A program made the translations under genes and the position numbers. Shown here piece by piece: positions 8,385 through 18,140 of a stretch of 64,000 bases of DNA. The notes below the pieces were generated by a model. That model worked only from the letters and a program-made list of their open reading frames with translations, made no database searches and had not been told where the DNA came from. The first letter of the stretch is position 1. The number at the start of each line of letters is the position of its first letter. Origin of the DNA: Ruminococcus sp. HUN007 (lineage in GTDB: Bacteria; Bacillota; Clostridia; Oscillospirales; Ruminococcaceae); NCBI RefSeq assembly GCF_000712055.1, contig NZ_JOOA01000002.1:310001-374000 (forward strand). Direction: 5' to 3'.

Positions 8385-9668
8385 TTATTTCTGCTTTCCG
8401 TCATTCATATTCTGCTGCATATACTGAGGATTCATTTCTTCCTGCTGCTGCATATATGCACCGTTCATCATTCCCTGATGCATGTACGGACCATTCATCA
8501 TCTGACCGTTATACTGACCGTTCATCATTCCCTGCTGCATGTACGGGCCGTTCATCATCTGGCCGTTATACTGACCGTTCATCATTCCCTGCTGCATGTA
8601 CGGGCCGTTCACCATCTGGCCGCTGTACTGGCTGTTCATCATTCCCTGCTGCATGTACGGGCCGTTCATCATCTGGCCGCTGTACTGGCTGTTCATCATT
8701 CCCTGCTGCATGTACGGGCCGTTCATCATCTGGCCGTTATACTGACCGTTCATCATTCCCTGCTGCATGTAAGGTACGTTCATCATATTCTGACCGCCGT
8801 ATGTGCCGCCCATCATATTCTGATTAGGGTTCCCATACTGGCCCGGCACACCATTCTGCTGGTTAGGAACACCATACTGTCCCATCATCACGCTCTGAGG
8901 GCCGTTCATCATATCAGGATTCATAACCTGACTTGTATTCTGTGAAAACTGAACGCTCATCTGGCTCCTGTTCATACTCATACGACTGACATTCATGCCT
9001 CTGTGTCTGCCGTCAACCGGCTGATACTGATGGACAACATCGTCCATTGTGAAATAAGGAGTCTGTCCCTGCTGCATATTCTGTTCAGGTGACTGAGGAG
9101 GCTGAGCTGCGTTATTATCAGCATTGTGATCCGGCATGGCGAACAGATACTTCGTTTCGCTTTTACCGCCTTCATCGGTCTCCTTTTCAAAATCAGGAAC
9201 AAATGAGAGCAGTTTTTCCTTTTCGCTCCTTTTGGCTGTTATATCTACCTTAAGGATCTCTATTGATGAATTATCTCCTTCAGGATCATATTCAGAAATA
9301 TCCTTAAGCTTAATATACTTGTTGTTCGGTGAAACAACGTCAGTGGCAGCATTGTATTTGTCAAGTTTCATGATCTCTTCGATTTCTTCCTTTTCAGGAA
9401 GAACAGGTACCATATCGATGCAGTTCATGATGATCATCGCTGCAATTCTCTTGTTTTCAGAACCGGAAATTTTTTTGACAACTTCTTTTTCAGAGCTTCC
9501 GGTAATAAGTCTGCCTTCAACGTATTCAGTCTTGTTAAATGCGCTGTAAAGCTTGTCGTCTTCTGTAACAGCTACACAAAGAGTGTCCTTTGAAAAGAAT
9601 TTTGTTCCGTCATCTTTTTTAGCTGTGATTATTTCGACAGCTTCTGAGTAAATGTAATCATATTTCAT
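8385..9668 (-). CDS. Met/Gln/Asn/Gly/Tyr-rich tandem-repeat protein
   Basis: The protein has 427 residues. Residues 1 to about 170 form an ordinary globular domain with no signal peptide or membrane segment. I do not recognise it; the pattern of an N-terminal helix, a 'DTLCVAVTEDDKLYSAFN' strand pair and a helix with 'AAMIIMNCID' faintly recalls the cytidine-deaminase fold, but no zinc ligands are visible. From about residue 190 the sequence is low-complexity, with five 19-residue repeats of the type NGPYMQQGMMNGQYNGQMM plus degenerate flanking units. Met, Gln, Asn, Gly and Tyr make up nearly all of it. Such composition resembles prion-like or condensate-forming regions and also Met-rich metal-binding regions; both are inference. 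ATG 9668 is chosen over GTG 9680 because AAAGAG lies at a workable distance from the ATG. Confidence 0.7.
   Translation of the reverse strand: MKYDYIYSEAVEIITAKKDDGTKFFSKDTLCVAVTEDDKLYSAFNKTEYVEGRLITGSSEKEVVKKISGSENKRIAAMIIMNCIDMVPVLPEKEEIEEIMKLDKYNAATDVVSPNNKYIKLKDISEYDPEGDNSSIEILKVDITAKRSEKEKLLSFVPDFEKETDEGGKSETKYLFAMPDHNADNNAAQPPQSPEQNMQQGQTPYFTMDDVVHQYQPVDGRHRGMNVSRMSMNRSQMSVQFSQNTSQVMNPDMMNGPQSVMMGQYGVPNQQNGVPGQYGNPNQNMMGGTYGGQNMMNVPYMQQGMMNGQYNGQMMNGPYMQQGMMNSQYSGQMMNGPYMQQGMMNSQYSGQMVNGPYMQQGMMNGQYNGQMMNGPYMQQGMMNGQYNGQMMNGPYMHQGMMNGAYMQQQEEMNPQYMQQNMNDGKQK
8496..8780 (-). repeat. Five tandem 57-base coding repeats
   Basis: Five consecutive 57-base units inside the Met-rich gene encode the 19-residue repeat. 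A sixth, diverged unit follows at 8439-8495. The units differ from each other by only a few bases, for example Gly/Ser and Asn/Ser exchanges, which points to recent expansion or recombination. Confidence 0.85.
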
Positions 9669-9755
9669 TGTTTCGATCACTCTTTCACTATAATAGATTG
9701 ATTATGACCGTCTGTACAAGTAAAACTCTGACTTCATTCAGAGCGCAGAACGGCG

Positions 9756-9790
9756 TATAATAAACAAAAGTATCTCTTTCGTTTATTATA
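9756..9790. promoter_or_regulatory. Inverted repeat TATAATAAAC-N15-GTTTATTATA
   Basis: A perfect 10-base inverted repeat with a 15-base spacer lies 88-122 bases upstream of the Met-rich gene. It has the same arm and spacer plan as 193-222 and 34211-34240. It could be an operator or overlap the promoter of the Met-rich gene. It lies in a 458-base gap (9669-10126) that also holds the imperfect copy at 9868-9897 and a repeat element at 9999-10086. Confidence 0.4.
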
Positions 9791-9867
9791 GGGTAAGGTT
9801 TCATAGATTCTATAGTTTTATTATACAATTTTTTGACGATTATTGCAAGTGCATTCCACAAATATTA

Positions 9868-9897
9868 TAGTAAACAAATCATATATTTTTATTTACT
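9868..9897. promoter_or_regulatory. Imperfect AGTAAAC-N15-TTTACT inverted repeat
   Basis: TAGTAAAC is followed, after 15 bases, by ATTTACT. One arm base differs from the perfect repeat seen at 193-222, and the spacing is the same. It lies upstream of the rightward CPBP protease gene, with the dispersed repeat in between. Confidence 0.3.
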
Positions 9898-9998
9898 TTG
9901 ATTTCACGAGCATTATGTGATATAATACTGATAGTATGTTTTTATATCGAACGATTATAAACATCAGAGAACGCTGAATCCTGTTTTACGCATATCCA

Positions 9999-10086
9999 GG
10001 GAAACACTGATCAAACCGGAAATCCGGCTTCTCCGGATTTCCGAAGATGGGATTTGCGGCGCTTCCCCCAGAAACCGTTCAGCGTT
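9999..10086. repeat. Dispersed palindromic element, copy 1 (diverged)
   Basis: It contains the family's left end GGAAACACTGATC, the hairpin GGAAATCCGG-CTTC-CCGGATTTCC and the GGGATTTGCGG segment. It lacks the right-hand hairpin of copies 2 and 3. An outer inverted repeat GAACGCTGAA (9968-9977) / TTCAGCGTTC (10077-10086) encloses it. It sits directly upstream of the CPBP gene. Confidence 0.7.
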
Positions 10087-10126
10087 CAGAGTCAGTAAAC
10101 CCGTTTTCAGACAAAGGAGATTTTTT

Positions 10127-11204
10127 ATGCAAAACACAGAAAAAACCAAAATCATCTTGTTCTTCGTATTCGCATACGGCCTAACAGCTTTAATGTCAGT
10201 ACCGATGTACATTGGATTTCGCAACGGCTGCGATCTGGCTGTTTTTTCCGATTGCCCAGATGCTTTTCCCTGCCTGCGGTGTAATCGCCGGCAATCTTGT
10301 TACTTCCCGAAAAACAGGAAAGAAATATCCGGTTGCAGCATATACATTAATACTCGCTTTTACTTTCCTTGCAGTTGTCCTGTCGTTACTCAGCGTATTT
10401 TTCCCGGCAAACACAATACTCGAAAATACTGCCATGGAGATGACGCCTTATAATATGGCGGTTCAGTTAATAGTTTTACCTGTATCTCTGGCAGCGTTTA
10501 TCCTTTTCCTGACAGCTTCCCGTGAAAAAAAGGAAAATGCCGGAACTATCCGTAAAAACATATTAAAAAGCATAATCATGATAATAGTTTTTCTGATCAT
10601 CTATTCGGCAAGAATATTTCTCGGATACATGATAGACGAACTGACAGGGAACGGCGGTATTGAGGAACTGAATAAGTTTCTTGAAGGATTTATGACTTTA
10701 AGTACTATGGGAATGCTTGGCCTCACCATTATCAATTATCCTCTGACTTTTACCCTGTTCTTCGGTGAAGAATACGGATGGAGATATTTCCTTCAGCCGC
10801 GAATGCAGGAAAAATTCGGAATGAGAAAAGGCGTGCTACTGCTCGGTCTTATCTGGGGTCTCTGGCACACACCGATGAATTTCATGTACTACACAACTAC
10901 ATGCGGTCCGCAGTCATTGTGCAACCAGATAATCGTCTGCGTTGCCTATGCTATATTCTTCGGATATGCATATATGAAAACTGAAAACATCTGGGTACCG
11001 GTCGCTATTCACTACCTGAATAACAATCTTATCCCTGTTGTCAAGCAGGATGTATCTGTTGATGTACTTCAGCACCAGGAAATTAAATGGAGTGATATTC
11101 CACCTGCAGCCCTTCTTATGATAGTATATGTTCTTTTCATTTTTGCTTCTGAATACAGATCAAAAAAATCAGTCAGATCAAAGGAATCAGCTGCAGAATC
11201 CTGA
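10127..11204 (+). CDS. CPBP-family intramembrane metalloprotease, frame broken once
   Basis: The start at 10127 follows AAAGGAG and gives MQNTEKTK then a membrane segment. The frame is lost at a T6 run (10242-10247). Taking out one T gives the expected continuation 'LAVFPIAQMLFPACGV' and a 358-residue protein with about eight membrane segments. The CPBP/Abi motifs are present: 'GEEYGWRYFL' (catalytic Glu-Glu and Arg), 'GLWHTPMNF' and 'AIHYLNNNL'. Family members are membrane-embedded proteases linked to prenyl-protein processing, bacteriocin self-immunity or regulated proteolysis. No bacteriocin genes are adjacent, so the substrate is unknown. Confidence 0.75.
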
Positions 11205-11277
11205 AAAAATATTCTGTCTTTCTGATCCTGTTCACCGCACACAAATGAACATTCCGGATAAATCAGTAATACAAAGC

Positions 11278-11322
11278 AAAGCCCTTCACCGGGAATCGAA
11301 ACCGGTAAAGGGCTTTATTTTT
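11278..11322. terminator. Bidirectional terminator
   Basis: The stem AAAGCCCTT-CCGG / CCGG-AAGGGCTTT is followed by a T run. It lies between the converging CPBP gene and the leftward U32-like gene. Confidence 0.85.
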
Positions 11323-11328
11323 TATTCA

Positions 11329-12277
11329 CTAAAAAGCTGAGGAAATTACTTCCTTGTCCATAAGAAGACCGTAGAACACCATTCTCACCTTGTCGCGGAA
11401 TTCAGGTTTAACAAGATAGTAAAGATAGTATTCAGTCATTGAAAACGCATTGAGCGTTCTTCCCTCGATCTTGAACTGGGAAAATCCCATTGGTACATAT
11501 TTTTCGAAAATATCTTCCGGAGTAATATGTGTTGAATGTTTTTTTACATCTGCAAAATCATATTTCATGTACGGACAGTAATCTGAATTCTCATCCTTTG
11601 CACCGTACTTTTCAGGATCAAACGGTACCTTCTGGCTGGTTTTAAGATAACTGCATATTGCCTTCTGCATTTTTCCGATATCCTGATAATGCTGCACGCG
11701 TTTAGGACATCCAGGCTGACAGCAGGCATTTACAAGTATTTCGCATTTTTCTTTGTTTTCTACTTTTTCAAGAAAATCAAAACGGTTATTGAAATCATAA
11801 TCGAGTACAACGATATCATAATTCTTTTCTGATTCTTCATTAAGTTTACTGATATCAGTTATTCTTTTACATGTCGAACTGGTTATCCTGTAATCAGGAT
11901 ACTTCGTTCTGATGTACTCCTCGAGCAGAGGAGAAACCACGATGACTCCGTTTTTTCCGTTATTCGCTGTTTTAAGTACGTAGTTACAGAAATCGTCTTT
12001 AAGATCTTCCTCAGTTATTTCTGGATTCGTGAATGTAAAGCGAAGCGGTATACCCAGCTTGTCAAATTCACGTACAACAATTTTAACAGTATTTTTATCA
12101 AATACTCCGTTTACTATTCTTCCTCCGTTCCACAGAGACTGCGGAAAAGTTCCGTAAACAGATGCTATTTCCAGCCCGTCTATAAAATAATCAGGAAACT
12201 GTTTCAGCAACGCGAGAAAAAACTCTGTTAAAATGATAGTGTACTGCAAAATCAGGCAGATGAAATTTTATGCTCAT
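11329..12277 (-). CDS. U32-peptidase-like / TIM-barrel cysteine-motif protein, frame broken once
   Basis: A strong ribosome site (GGAGGAATA) precedes an ATG at 12277 giving MSIKFHLPDFAVHYHFNR. This frame stops soon after. Removing one base from the A6 run at 12217-12222 (T6 on the coding strand) joins it to the long frame ending at 11329, making 315 residues. The joined protein continues 'VFLALLKQFPDYFIDG' and 'VYGTFPQSLWNGGR'. A central 'NACCQPGCPKR' cluster resembles the Cys motifs of the U32 collagenase-like family, which act on RNA, tRNA or quinone hydroxylation via an iron-sulfur cluster. Family membership is inference. It lies 17 bases after the EAL gene and is probably co-transcribed with it. 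Confidence 0.55.
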
Positions 12278-12294
12278 TATTCCTCCGGTTAAAC

Positions 12295-14676
12295 TCAGTC
12301 TTCATCCGGAACAATTTCTCCGAATGCAAGCCTTTCAAATTCACTTACTGATACAGGCTTTGAAAAACAGAACCCCTGAATGATCTTTCCGCCTGAATCC
12401 TTAAGTATTTCTTTTTGCCAGTCGAATTCTACACCCTCAATAACTATATCTTTTTTTATCTCACGCAGAAATGCAATTATACCTGAAACGAATTCACGGT
12501 TAAATCCTTCACCTATCTTGTCGATAAGTCCTTTGTCGATCTTGATAACGTCAAAAGGAAGTCTCTGCAGTGCAATAAGAGATGAATATCCTGAAGCAAA
12601 GTCATCCATAAGGAGCTTGAATCCGCGTCCCTTAAGTCCTGACATTACATCCTGGAGAGCATCCTCACTGTTTTCAAGAAGTGCACTTTCAGTAATTTCC
12701 ACTTCAACGAGTTCAGGCGGAATTTCATATTTTCTGACAAGATCCGCAAACTCATCGACAAAGGTATCATGAATAATATGCATTCTTGATACGTTAACGG
12801 ACACAGGAATATCTTTATATCCGTGATCACGCCATTTCTTGATAACCTTGCAGGTTTCCTCCCAGACAAAACGATCAAGGGTAATGACAAATCCGTTCTT
12901 TTCAAAAATAGGTATAAACTTGCCCGGTGAAATTATTTCACCTGAAGTATGGTCCTTCCAGCGGACAAGAGCTTCGGCACCTACTACCTCACCGCTGAAT
13001 ATATTGCATTTCGGCTGAAGAACTATATAAAAATCATGATTTTCGAGAGCCGTGATCTTGTTGCTCTCAACGAACTTCTGAACTTTATGGTTTTCATCAA
13101 ATTTCTCATCATAAATAGCATAGATCTGAAGAAGATTACCCTTTACAGTCTTAAGGGCAATACCGGCATAATCGCAGAGAATGCTTATGTCCATATCCAG
13201 TCCGGCGTTTTCACATATACCGAAATGAACTGTTATCGGCATATACTTTTCTGCTGATTTCTTAATTTCTTCATTAGCTCTTTCAATTTTCTGGGTAACA
13301 GCTTCCAGAAAGACATATCCGACACAAATTACAAAAACGTCATTTCCGAGATATCCGAAAATTGCATCAGGACCAAAGACATTTGTAAGGTCATCAGCAA
13401 TACCAAGAAGTATACGGTCGCCTATCTCCCAGTCAAAAATGTCATTTATAAAGCTGAAGTTGTCGACATCGACTCGTACAATTGCGTATGTTCTTTCCTG
13501 ATTGGCAGAAATGTATTCAAGAGATTTCTTGGCAAATGCTTCGCTGTTGTAGAAATTAGTCTTGCTGTCATGTTCAGCCTGATACTTTAATTTATCCACA
13601 ACACTGTTGATCTCGGAAACGAGTTTGCCCATTTCATCATTTGTATTTACTTCAATAGGATTTACAAAATCGTTCTTTGCTATACCCTTTACACTGCTGC
13701 GGACATTGTTGACCTCTTTAACTATCCTGTCCGAGAAGCTCATTACAAAAGCAATGATAAGAAGAGTACTGATCACTGCAAATACAATAAGCATGATCAT
13801 TGTCGGTCGTGACTGTTGAATGAGCGGCTCCACAGGAACTACATAACATAGCATATAATCACTGAATTCATGCAGCTCTGTTTTCTTCATAATATACGGA
13901 GTACCGCCGGCGTTAACCGTAACTGATTCATCAGTAACTTTTTCCGCGATACGCGCCAGTTCATTGATATCGTTAGAATTACCGGCCACAAAAAACAGTC
14001 TGTCTTCACTGTCAGTTATAAACCAGACCTGATTACCGATATTGGTCTGCATACCTATCATGGAGGTAAGTGCCTGATCATTCGTACCGAATGCAATAGC
14101 TGCAACACAGTCTCCCGAACTGTTCACAACAGGATAAACAAATGTAAAAAGCGATACGTCGCCAAGTTTAACTGAAGGAGTACCGATCATATAATTCTGG
14201 CACTGTTCCAGTTTTTCGCGGTCATACCAGTATTCCTCTCCGGTAAATTCCGAACTGAATCCTCTTGAACCGATAATAACTTCCCTGTCAAAAACCGCAA
14301 CCTGTACCTTTGAGAGTATAGTACTCTGCGAAGCCATACGGTTAACCGTTTCTCTGAGTGATTTAGTAAACAGTTCATTATTAGGACTGTGTTCCACAAT
14401 CAAAAGTATCTCAGCAGAAATTGTGTCCAGCTGACTGCTGTTAAGAACTGTATTGATATTATCTGACAGAATGCCTACCTTCGACTCCTGCTGTCCTCTC
14501 AGGGCACTCATCATGTTCTCCGAAGACATTCTCTGTGAAAGCAGAATGCTTACATAGCAAACAATCCCCATTACAATTGCAGCAGGAAATATACACTGAA
14601 GCAAAAATCTGTATTTCATTTTTCCTTCACGCTGTTTTTTCTGCCTGTTATCTGATTTCGACGGATTTTCAGCCAT
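12295..14676 (-). CDS. Membrane sensor with degenerate GGDEF and EAL domain (c-di-GMP phosphodiesterase)
   Basis: The protein has 793 residues. A membrane segment at about 24-45 and a second at about 290-312 enclose a Cache-like extracellular sensor. A HAMP-like linker follows, then a GGDEF domain (about 375-520) whose signature is 'GYLGNDVF', lacking the catalytic GGDEF. The EAL domain (about 535-780) keeps 'GAEALVRW', 'VNVSRMHI', 'EITESALL' and 'LMDDFASGYSSL', so it should hydrolyse c-di-GMP. The degenerate GGDEF may bind GTP as an allosteric input (family knowledge). GGGAGGGATACT precedes the ATG. The next gene upstream is another c-di-GMP phosphodiesterase type, with a repeat element between them. 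Confidence 0.85.
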   Translation of the reverse strand: MAENPSKSDNRQKKQREGKMKYRFLLQCIFPAAIVMGIVCYVSILLSQRMSSENMMSALRGQQESKVGILSDNINTVLNSSQLDTISAEILLIVEHSPNNELFTKSLRETVNRMASQSTILSKVQVAVFDREVIIGSRGFSSEFTGEEYWYDREKLEQCQNYMIGTPSVKLGDVSLFTFVYPVVNSSGDCVAAIAFGTNDQALTSMIGMQTNIGNQVWFITDSEDRLFFVAGNSNDINELARIAEKVTDESVTVNAGGTPYIMKKTELHEFSDYMLCYVVPVEPLIQQSRPTMIMLIVFAVISTLLIIAFVMSFSDRIVKEVNNVRSSVKGIAKNDFVNPIEVNTNDEMGKLVSEINSVVDKLKYQAEHDSKTNFYNSEAFAKKSLEYISANQERTYAIVRVDVDNFSFINDIFDWEIGDRILLGIADDLTNVFGPDAIFGYLGNDVFVICVGYVFLEAVTQKIERANEEIKKSAEKYMPITVHFGICENAGLDMDISILCDYAGIALKTVKGNLLQIYAIYDEKFDENHKVQKFVESNKITALENHDFYIVLQPKCNIFSGEVVGAEALVRWKDHTSGEIISPGKFIPIFEKNGFVITLDRFVWEETCKVIKKWRDHGYKDIPVSVNVSRMHIIHDTFVDEFADLVRKYEIPPELVEVEITESALLENSEDALQDVMSGLKGRGFKLLMDDFASGYSSLIALQRLPFDVIKIDKGLIDKIGEGFNREFVSGIIAFLREIKKDIVIEGVEFDWQKEILKDSGGKIIQGFCFSKPVSVSEFERLAFGEIVPDED

Positions 14677-14854
14677 AGTATCCCTCCCAATTTAATCCCT
14701 TTTTATCAATAATTTTACCGTCTAATAACAGACGATTCCATCTGATATTCTTATTATACTAAAAATCACTAAAAAAATCAAGCTATTTCAGTACTTTTTT
14801 CTCTTTTCTCACTAATTAATATAGAAACAACTCATAGCCACTGAAAAATCCCAA

Positions 14855-14964
14855 TGGAACAGTGATTAAAACGGAAACCCGGCTTTGCCGGATTTCCGTA
14901 GGTGGGATTTGCGGGGCTTCGCCCCGGAGCCACACGCTGATTTATGAATAAATCAGCGTTTTCC
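14855..14964. repeat. Dispersed palindromic element, copy 2
   Basis: About 110 bases. The left end is GGAACAGTGATT and the right end AATCAGCGTTTTCC, forming an imperfect terminal inverted repeat. Inside are the hairpins CGGAAACCCGG-CTTTG-CCGGATTTCCG, GGGGCTTCGCCCC and CGCTGATTTATG-AATAAATCAGCG. It occupies most of the 299-base gap between the HD-GYP and EAL genes, in the same order as copy 3 but opposite orientation. Confidence 0.8.
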
Positions 14965-14975
14965 TAATGAAATGA

Positions 14976-17900
14976 TCACTTCTGCTTACGATGGATATTA
15001 TCTATATCCTCCATTGTTCCTCCGCCGTTATCATTTTCAGCACGGAATTCTCCTTTTTCTACAAGCCTTAAAAAAGCATCCACAACATCAGAAGCAAGCT
15101 GAGTACCGCTTACTTCCTTCATAATTGAAACAGCTTTTTCAAAATTCATGCGCTTACGGTACGGTCTGTCCGAATACATTGCATCAAATGTGTCAGCTAC
15201 AGCAATTATCTGTGCTACACGAAGTATCTGGTCCCCTTTAAGGCCTTTCGGATACCCCTTTCCGTCCGGACGTTCATGATGCATACCTGCACCGACAGAA
15301 AGTTCCGGCATTATACTGATATTTTTAAGTGCTTCATATCCCAGTGCGGAATGAGACTTGATAATATTGAATTCCGTATCTGTAAGCTTTCCGGGCTTGT
15401 TAAGTACCTCAGGCGGAATGCCTATCTTTCCTATGTCATGAAGAAGTGCTATATTATAGTATTTCTCAACGGTATCCTCATCACACCCGAGTTCCTTCGA
15501 GAGCATTGCTGTATACTCTGCCACGCGGGTAGAATGACCGTTTGTATAGCTGTCTTTCATATCTATGACCTTCGCAAAAGATTCCACTATTTCACGAATG
15601 AGTTCCTTCTGCTGTCTGTTCTTCTCTTCGTATTTTCTTGTACGGTATGATATGTATGCCTTGAGAAGAGCAGCAAGCAGTGCCAGTATGAGAACAAGTG
15701 CTATGATATGAACGACTATCTTTTCATACCATTTCTTTTCCTTTATTATCTTTATGACGGTTTCCTTGGTACTGTCCCCCTGCGGATCATCCACTTTCAT
15801 AACAAAAGTATATTCACCGCCGCGGAGATTTGTATAGGAAGCAGGCGTGAGTTCACTTCTCTTTACGGTTACAGGATTGTGTTCAAAGCCTTTGAGATAA
15901 TAGGTTACATCAGGATTCATCAGTGAATAGTTGTATACATAGCTGTATACCGTAAGCTTTACAGATGATGACGGTATTACGTAATTACCGTTTTCGTCCG
16001 GAAAAATATATGAACCGTCCACCTCAACATACGGAACTGACACTTTTATATCACTTACATTTTCGAATGACTTTTCAATATTAACGGCAGCTACACCGTT
16101 TGTTCCTGCGATATAGAGCATTCCGCGCGGAGTAAGACAGCTGTACGAATTCGAAGTAGCTGTACAGGAAAGTCCGTTGTCCATACCATAGTGCAGATAC
16201 TGGATCTCTTCGTTCTTCAGTATTTCTTCAGTTTCTGAAACGTAAATACCGTTCGAGCTCAGGATCCACATTTCATCGGAACTGTTCTGAAAAATATCAA
16301 AATTATTAGGATACGGGAAATTGCTGATAGTTCTTACCCTGTAGGATGCATCCATACAACTGAGAGAGTTACTTGTAACTACCCAGTACAGATTTCTCTT
16401 TCTGTCCTTTTTGATCCTCATTACCACGTCGGAGGACAGTTCTCCTTTTTCTACGGTAAGGTGCTTTATGTTACTGTCTCCGCCGATGATATAGATACCG
16501 CCGCCGTCGGTTCCCAGGATAATATCGCCGTTTTCAGCGCAGACTACAGTAAGGATCTCGGTGTTGTCGATGCCGTCGTCCTTGCTGTAAACTTTTTCGA
16601 TCTTTCCGTCGCGTATAACAGCAATTCCGCCTGTACACGCTGCAATCACCGAACCGTCGCTGCATTCATAAACTGTTCTTACCCTCTCGGAAGGCATGCC
16701 GTCTTCCACAGTGTATCTTGTGACTTTTCCGTGATCATAGCATACAAGGCCAAGATGACTGAATGTCGAAAACCAGAGCCGGTCAGATGAATCTTTATAA
16801 ATTGAACGTATACGCTTGTCTTTCAGAAGTGTAATAAGGTCGCCGTCCCTGAACCTGCTGCCAGATGAACTTACCGATGATTCAACAGGAATGCTGTCAA
16901 CCAGCCCGTCTGTGGAAAGCACTTTAAGTCCTTCAGTTTTACCGGCTATCCAGAGTTTGTCATCGTAAACACAGTCAGACTCAACTACATCGTCAGGAAG
17001 ACCATACTTCTCGAAAATATCAAGGAACTGATTAGGAACGATCTTCATGATCCCCTGCTTTGAAGACGCAAACCAGAGATTTTTCTGATAGTCCACTGCC
17101 ATATTTTCAACTGACGTATTCATCGGAGTATTTTTTACCGGAACAAATCTTCCGTCATTGAGAAATCCGATACCTGTATCTGAACAGATCCATATCATGT
17201 CGCCGACTTTTTCAATGGAATTTACATATTCAAGAGGATTCAGCATGATCATCTTCTCAGATTTGAAACCTTTCTGAAGACGGCCGTAATAAAGAGCAGA
17301 TCCTTTGTTGCCTATATAATAAAATCCCGGTCTGTCGCTGTCAGGAAGTACTGCATGAATATCACTTATTCCGAGATCATCTGAAGTATAAAAACCTGTA
17401 AGTTTTCCTCCTTTAATGGTGAACACGGAACCGCTCATCGTTAATCCGCAGATCGAACCGTCGTCGCACGATCTGATTTTACGGATATATTCATTTACAA
17501 GATCTTCCGATTCAAAATTATGCAGGTCGCCTTCCGGATCGACAAAGGAAAGTCCGCGGGTCGTCCCGAGCCATACGTTTCCTGCATTATCCTCTGCAAC
17601 GGACCGGACAGAAAGCGACTTCATTCCGTCAGAATGCCTGTACACTCTGAACTCACCGTTCTCCATTACAGCGGCACCGCTGTCATTTGTACCGACCCAC
17701 AGACGTTTCTGGGAATCCTCAAAAAGACTTACTACACTTGTTACGCCGGTTGAAGCTTTTATACGTTCAAAATTACAGCCGTCATAACGTATGAGCCCGC
17801 TGTAGCAGCCTATCCAGATAAAACCGTCAGACGTCTGTAAAACTGCATTTGCCTCACTTGTAGGAAGCCCGTTTTTATTGTCATAAAGTACTGCAAGATA

Positions 17901-18140
17901 ACCGTCGCCTTTACCGGTCGGATCAACAGCAAGTGATTCTTCATCAATAACTCTGCTGAACTCCCCGGCATAAACTTCTTTACTGATACACGATACTCCG
18001 CCTGCAGGCGTATATAAAAGAGCAAGAGCTGTAACTGAAGAAACACAGAATACAGCAAAACGTTTAAGATCAGTAGTTATCTTTCCCATAATCATCATCC
18101 CCGGATCATTTTTATCGCTCAAAATACGGAAACAGTTCAT
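14976..18140 (-). CDS. Extracellular beta-propeller sensor fused to HD-GYP domain
   Basis: This is a 1054-residue membrane protein. A signal/anchor segment lies at about 28-50. About 60-690 forms two-component-regulator propeller repeats (Reg_prop; 'GLPTSEANAVLQTSDGFIWI', 'SLFEDSQKRLWVG'). A Y_Y_Y domain at about 700-790 is followed by a membrane segment (about 800-822) and a coiled linker. The C-terminal HD-GYP domain (about 845-1035) has 'HSTRVAEY', 'LLHDIGKIGIP', 'SHSALGYEAL' and 'HHERPDGKGYP', the full set for c-di-GMP hydrolysis. In Bacteroides similar propellers sense polysaccharide fragments; here the output is c-di-GMP instead of a histidine kinase. Start choice is uncertain: Met residues at 15, 16 and 18 are alternatives. 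Confidence 0.85.
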   Translation of the reverse strand: MNCFRILSDKNDPGMMIMGKITTDLKRFAVFCVSSVTALALLYTPAGGVSCISKEVYAGEFSRVIDEESLAVDPTGKGDGYLAVLYDNKNGLPTSEANAVLQTSDGFIWIGCYSGLIRYDGCNFERIKASTGVTSVVSLFEDSQKRLWVGTNDSGAAVMENGEFRVYRHSDGMKSLSVRSVAEDNAGNVWLGTTRGLSFVDPEGDLHNFESEDLVNEYIRKIRSCDDGSICGLTMSGSVFTIKGGKLTGFYTSDDLGISDIHAVLPDSDRPGFYYIGNKGSALYYGRLQKGFKSEKMIMLNPLEYVNSIEKVGDMIWICSDTGIGFLNDGRFVPVKNTPMNTSVENMAVDYQKNLWFASSKQGIMKIVPNQFLDIFEKYGLPDDVVESDCVYDDKLWIAGKTEGLKVLSTDGLVDSIPVESSVSSSGSRFRDGDLITLLKDKRIRSIYKDSSDRLWFSTFSHLGLVCYDHGKVTRYTVEDGMPSERVRTVYECSDGSVIAACTGGIAVIRDGKIEKVYSKDDGIDNTEILTVVCAENGDIILGTDGGGIYIIGGDSNIKHLTVEKGELSSDVVMRIKKDRKRNLYWVVTSNSLSCMDASYRVRTISNFPYPNNFDIFQNSSDEMWILSSNGIYVSETEEILKNEEIQYLHYGMDNGLSCTATSNSYSCLTPRGMLYIAGTNGVAAVNIEKSFENVSDIKVSVPYVEVDGSYIFPDENGNYVIPSSSVKLTVYSYVYNYSLMNPDVTYYLKGFEHNPVTVKRSELTPASYTNLRGGEYTFVMKVDDPQGDSTKETVIKIIKEKKWYEKIVVHIIALVLILALLAALLKAYISYRTRKYEEKNRQQKELIREIVESFAKVIDMKDSYTNGHSTRVAEYTAMLSKELGCDEDTVEKYYNIALLHDIGKIGIPPEVLNKPGKLTDTEFNIIKSHSALGYEALKNISIMPELSVGAGMHHERPDGKGYPKGLKGDQILRVAQIIAVADTFDAMYSDRPYRKRMNFEKAVSIMKEVSGTQLASDVVDAFLRLVEKGEFRAENDNGGGTMEDIDNIHRKQK

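Noticed and set aside
8496..8780. Regular 57-base repeats that at first sight resemble a CRISPR array
   Set aside because: Units are contiguous with no unique spacers, and they are in frame inside a long coding region with protein-level repeat conservation.
8289..8945. Long open frame on the + strand with His/Val/Leu repeats opposite the Met-rich gene
   Set aside because: It is the mirror of the 57-base repeat on the other strand, has no ribosome site, and overlaps both the HAD gene start and a terminator.
10127..11204. CPBP protease as a bacteriocin immunity gene
   Set aside because: No bacteriocin precursor, leader peptide with double glycine, or dedicated transporter is adjacent.
14855..14964. 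Calling the palindromic element a plain terminator of the HD-GYP gene
   Set aside because: It may act as one, but the same sequence with terminal inverted repeats occurs at several unrelated loci, including inside an operon, so it is a dispersed element first.
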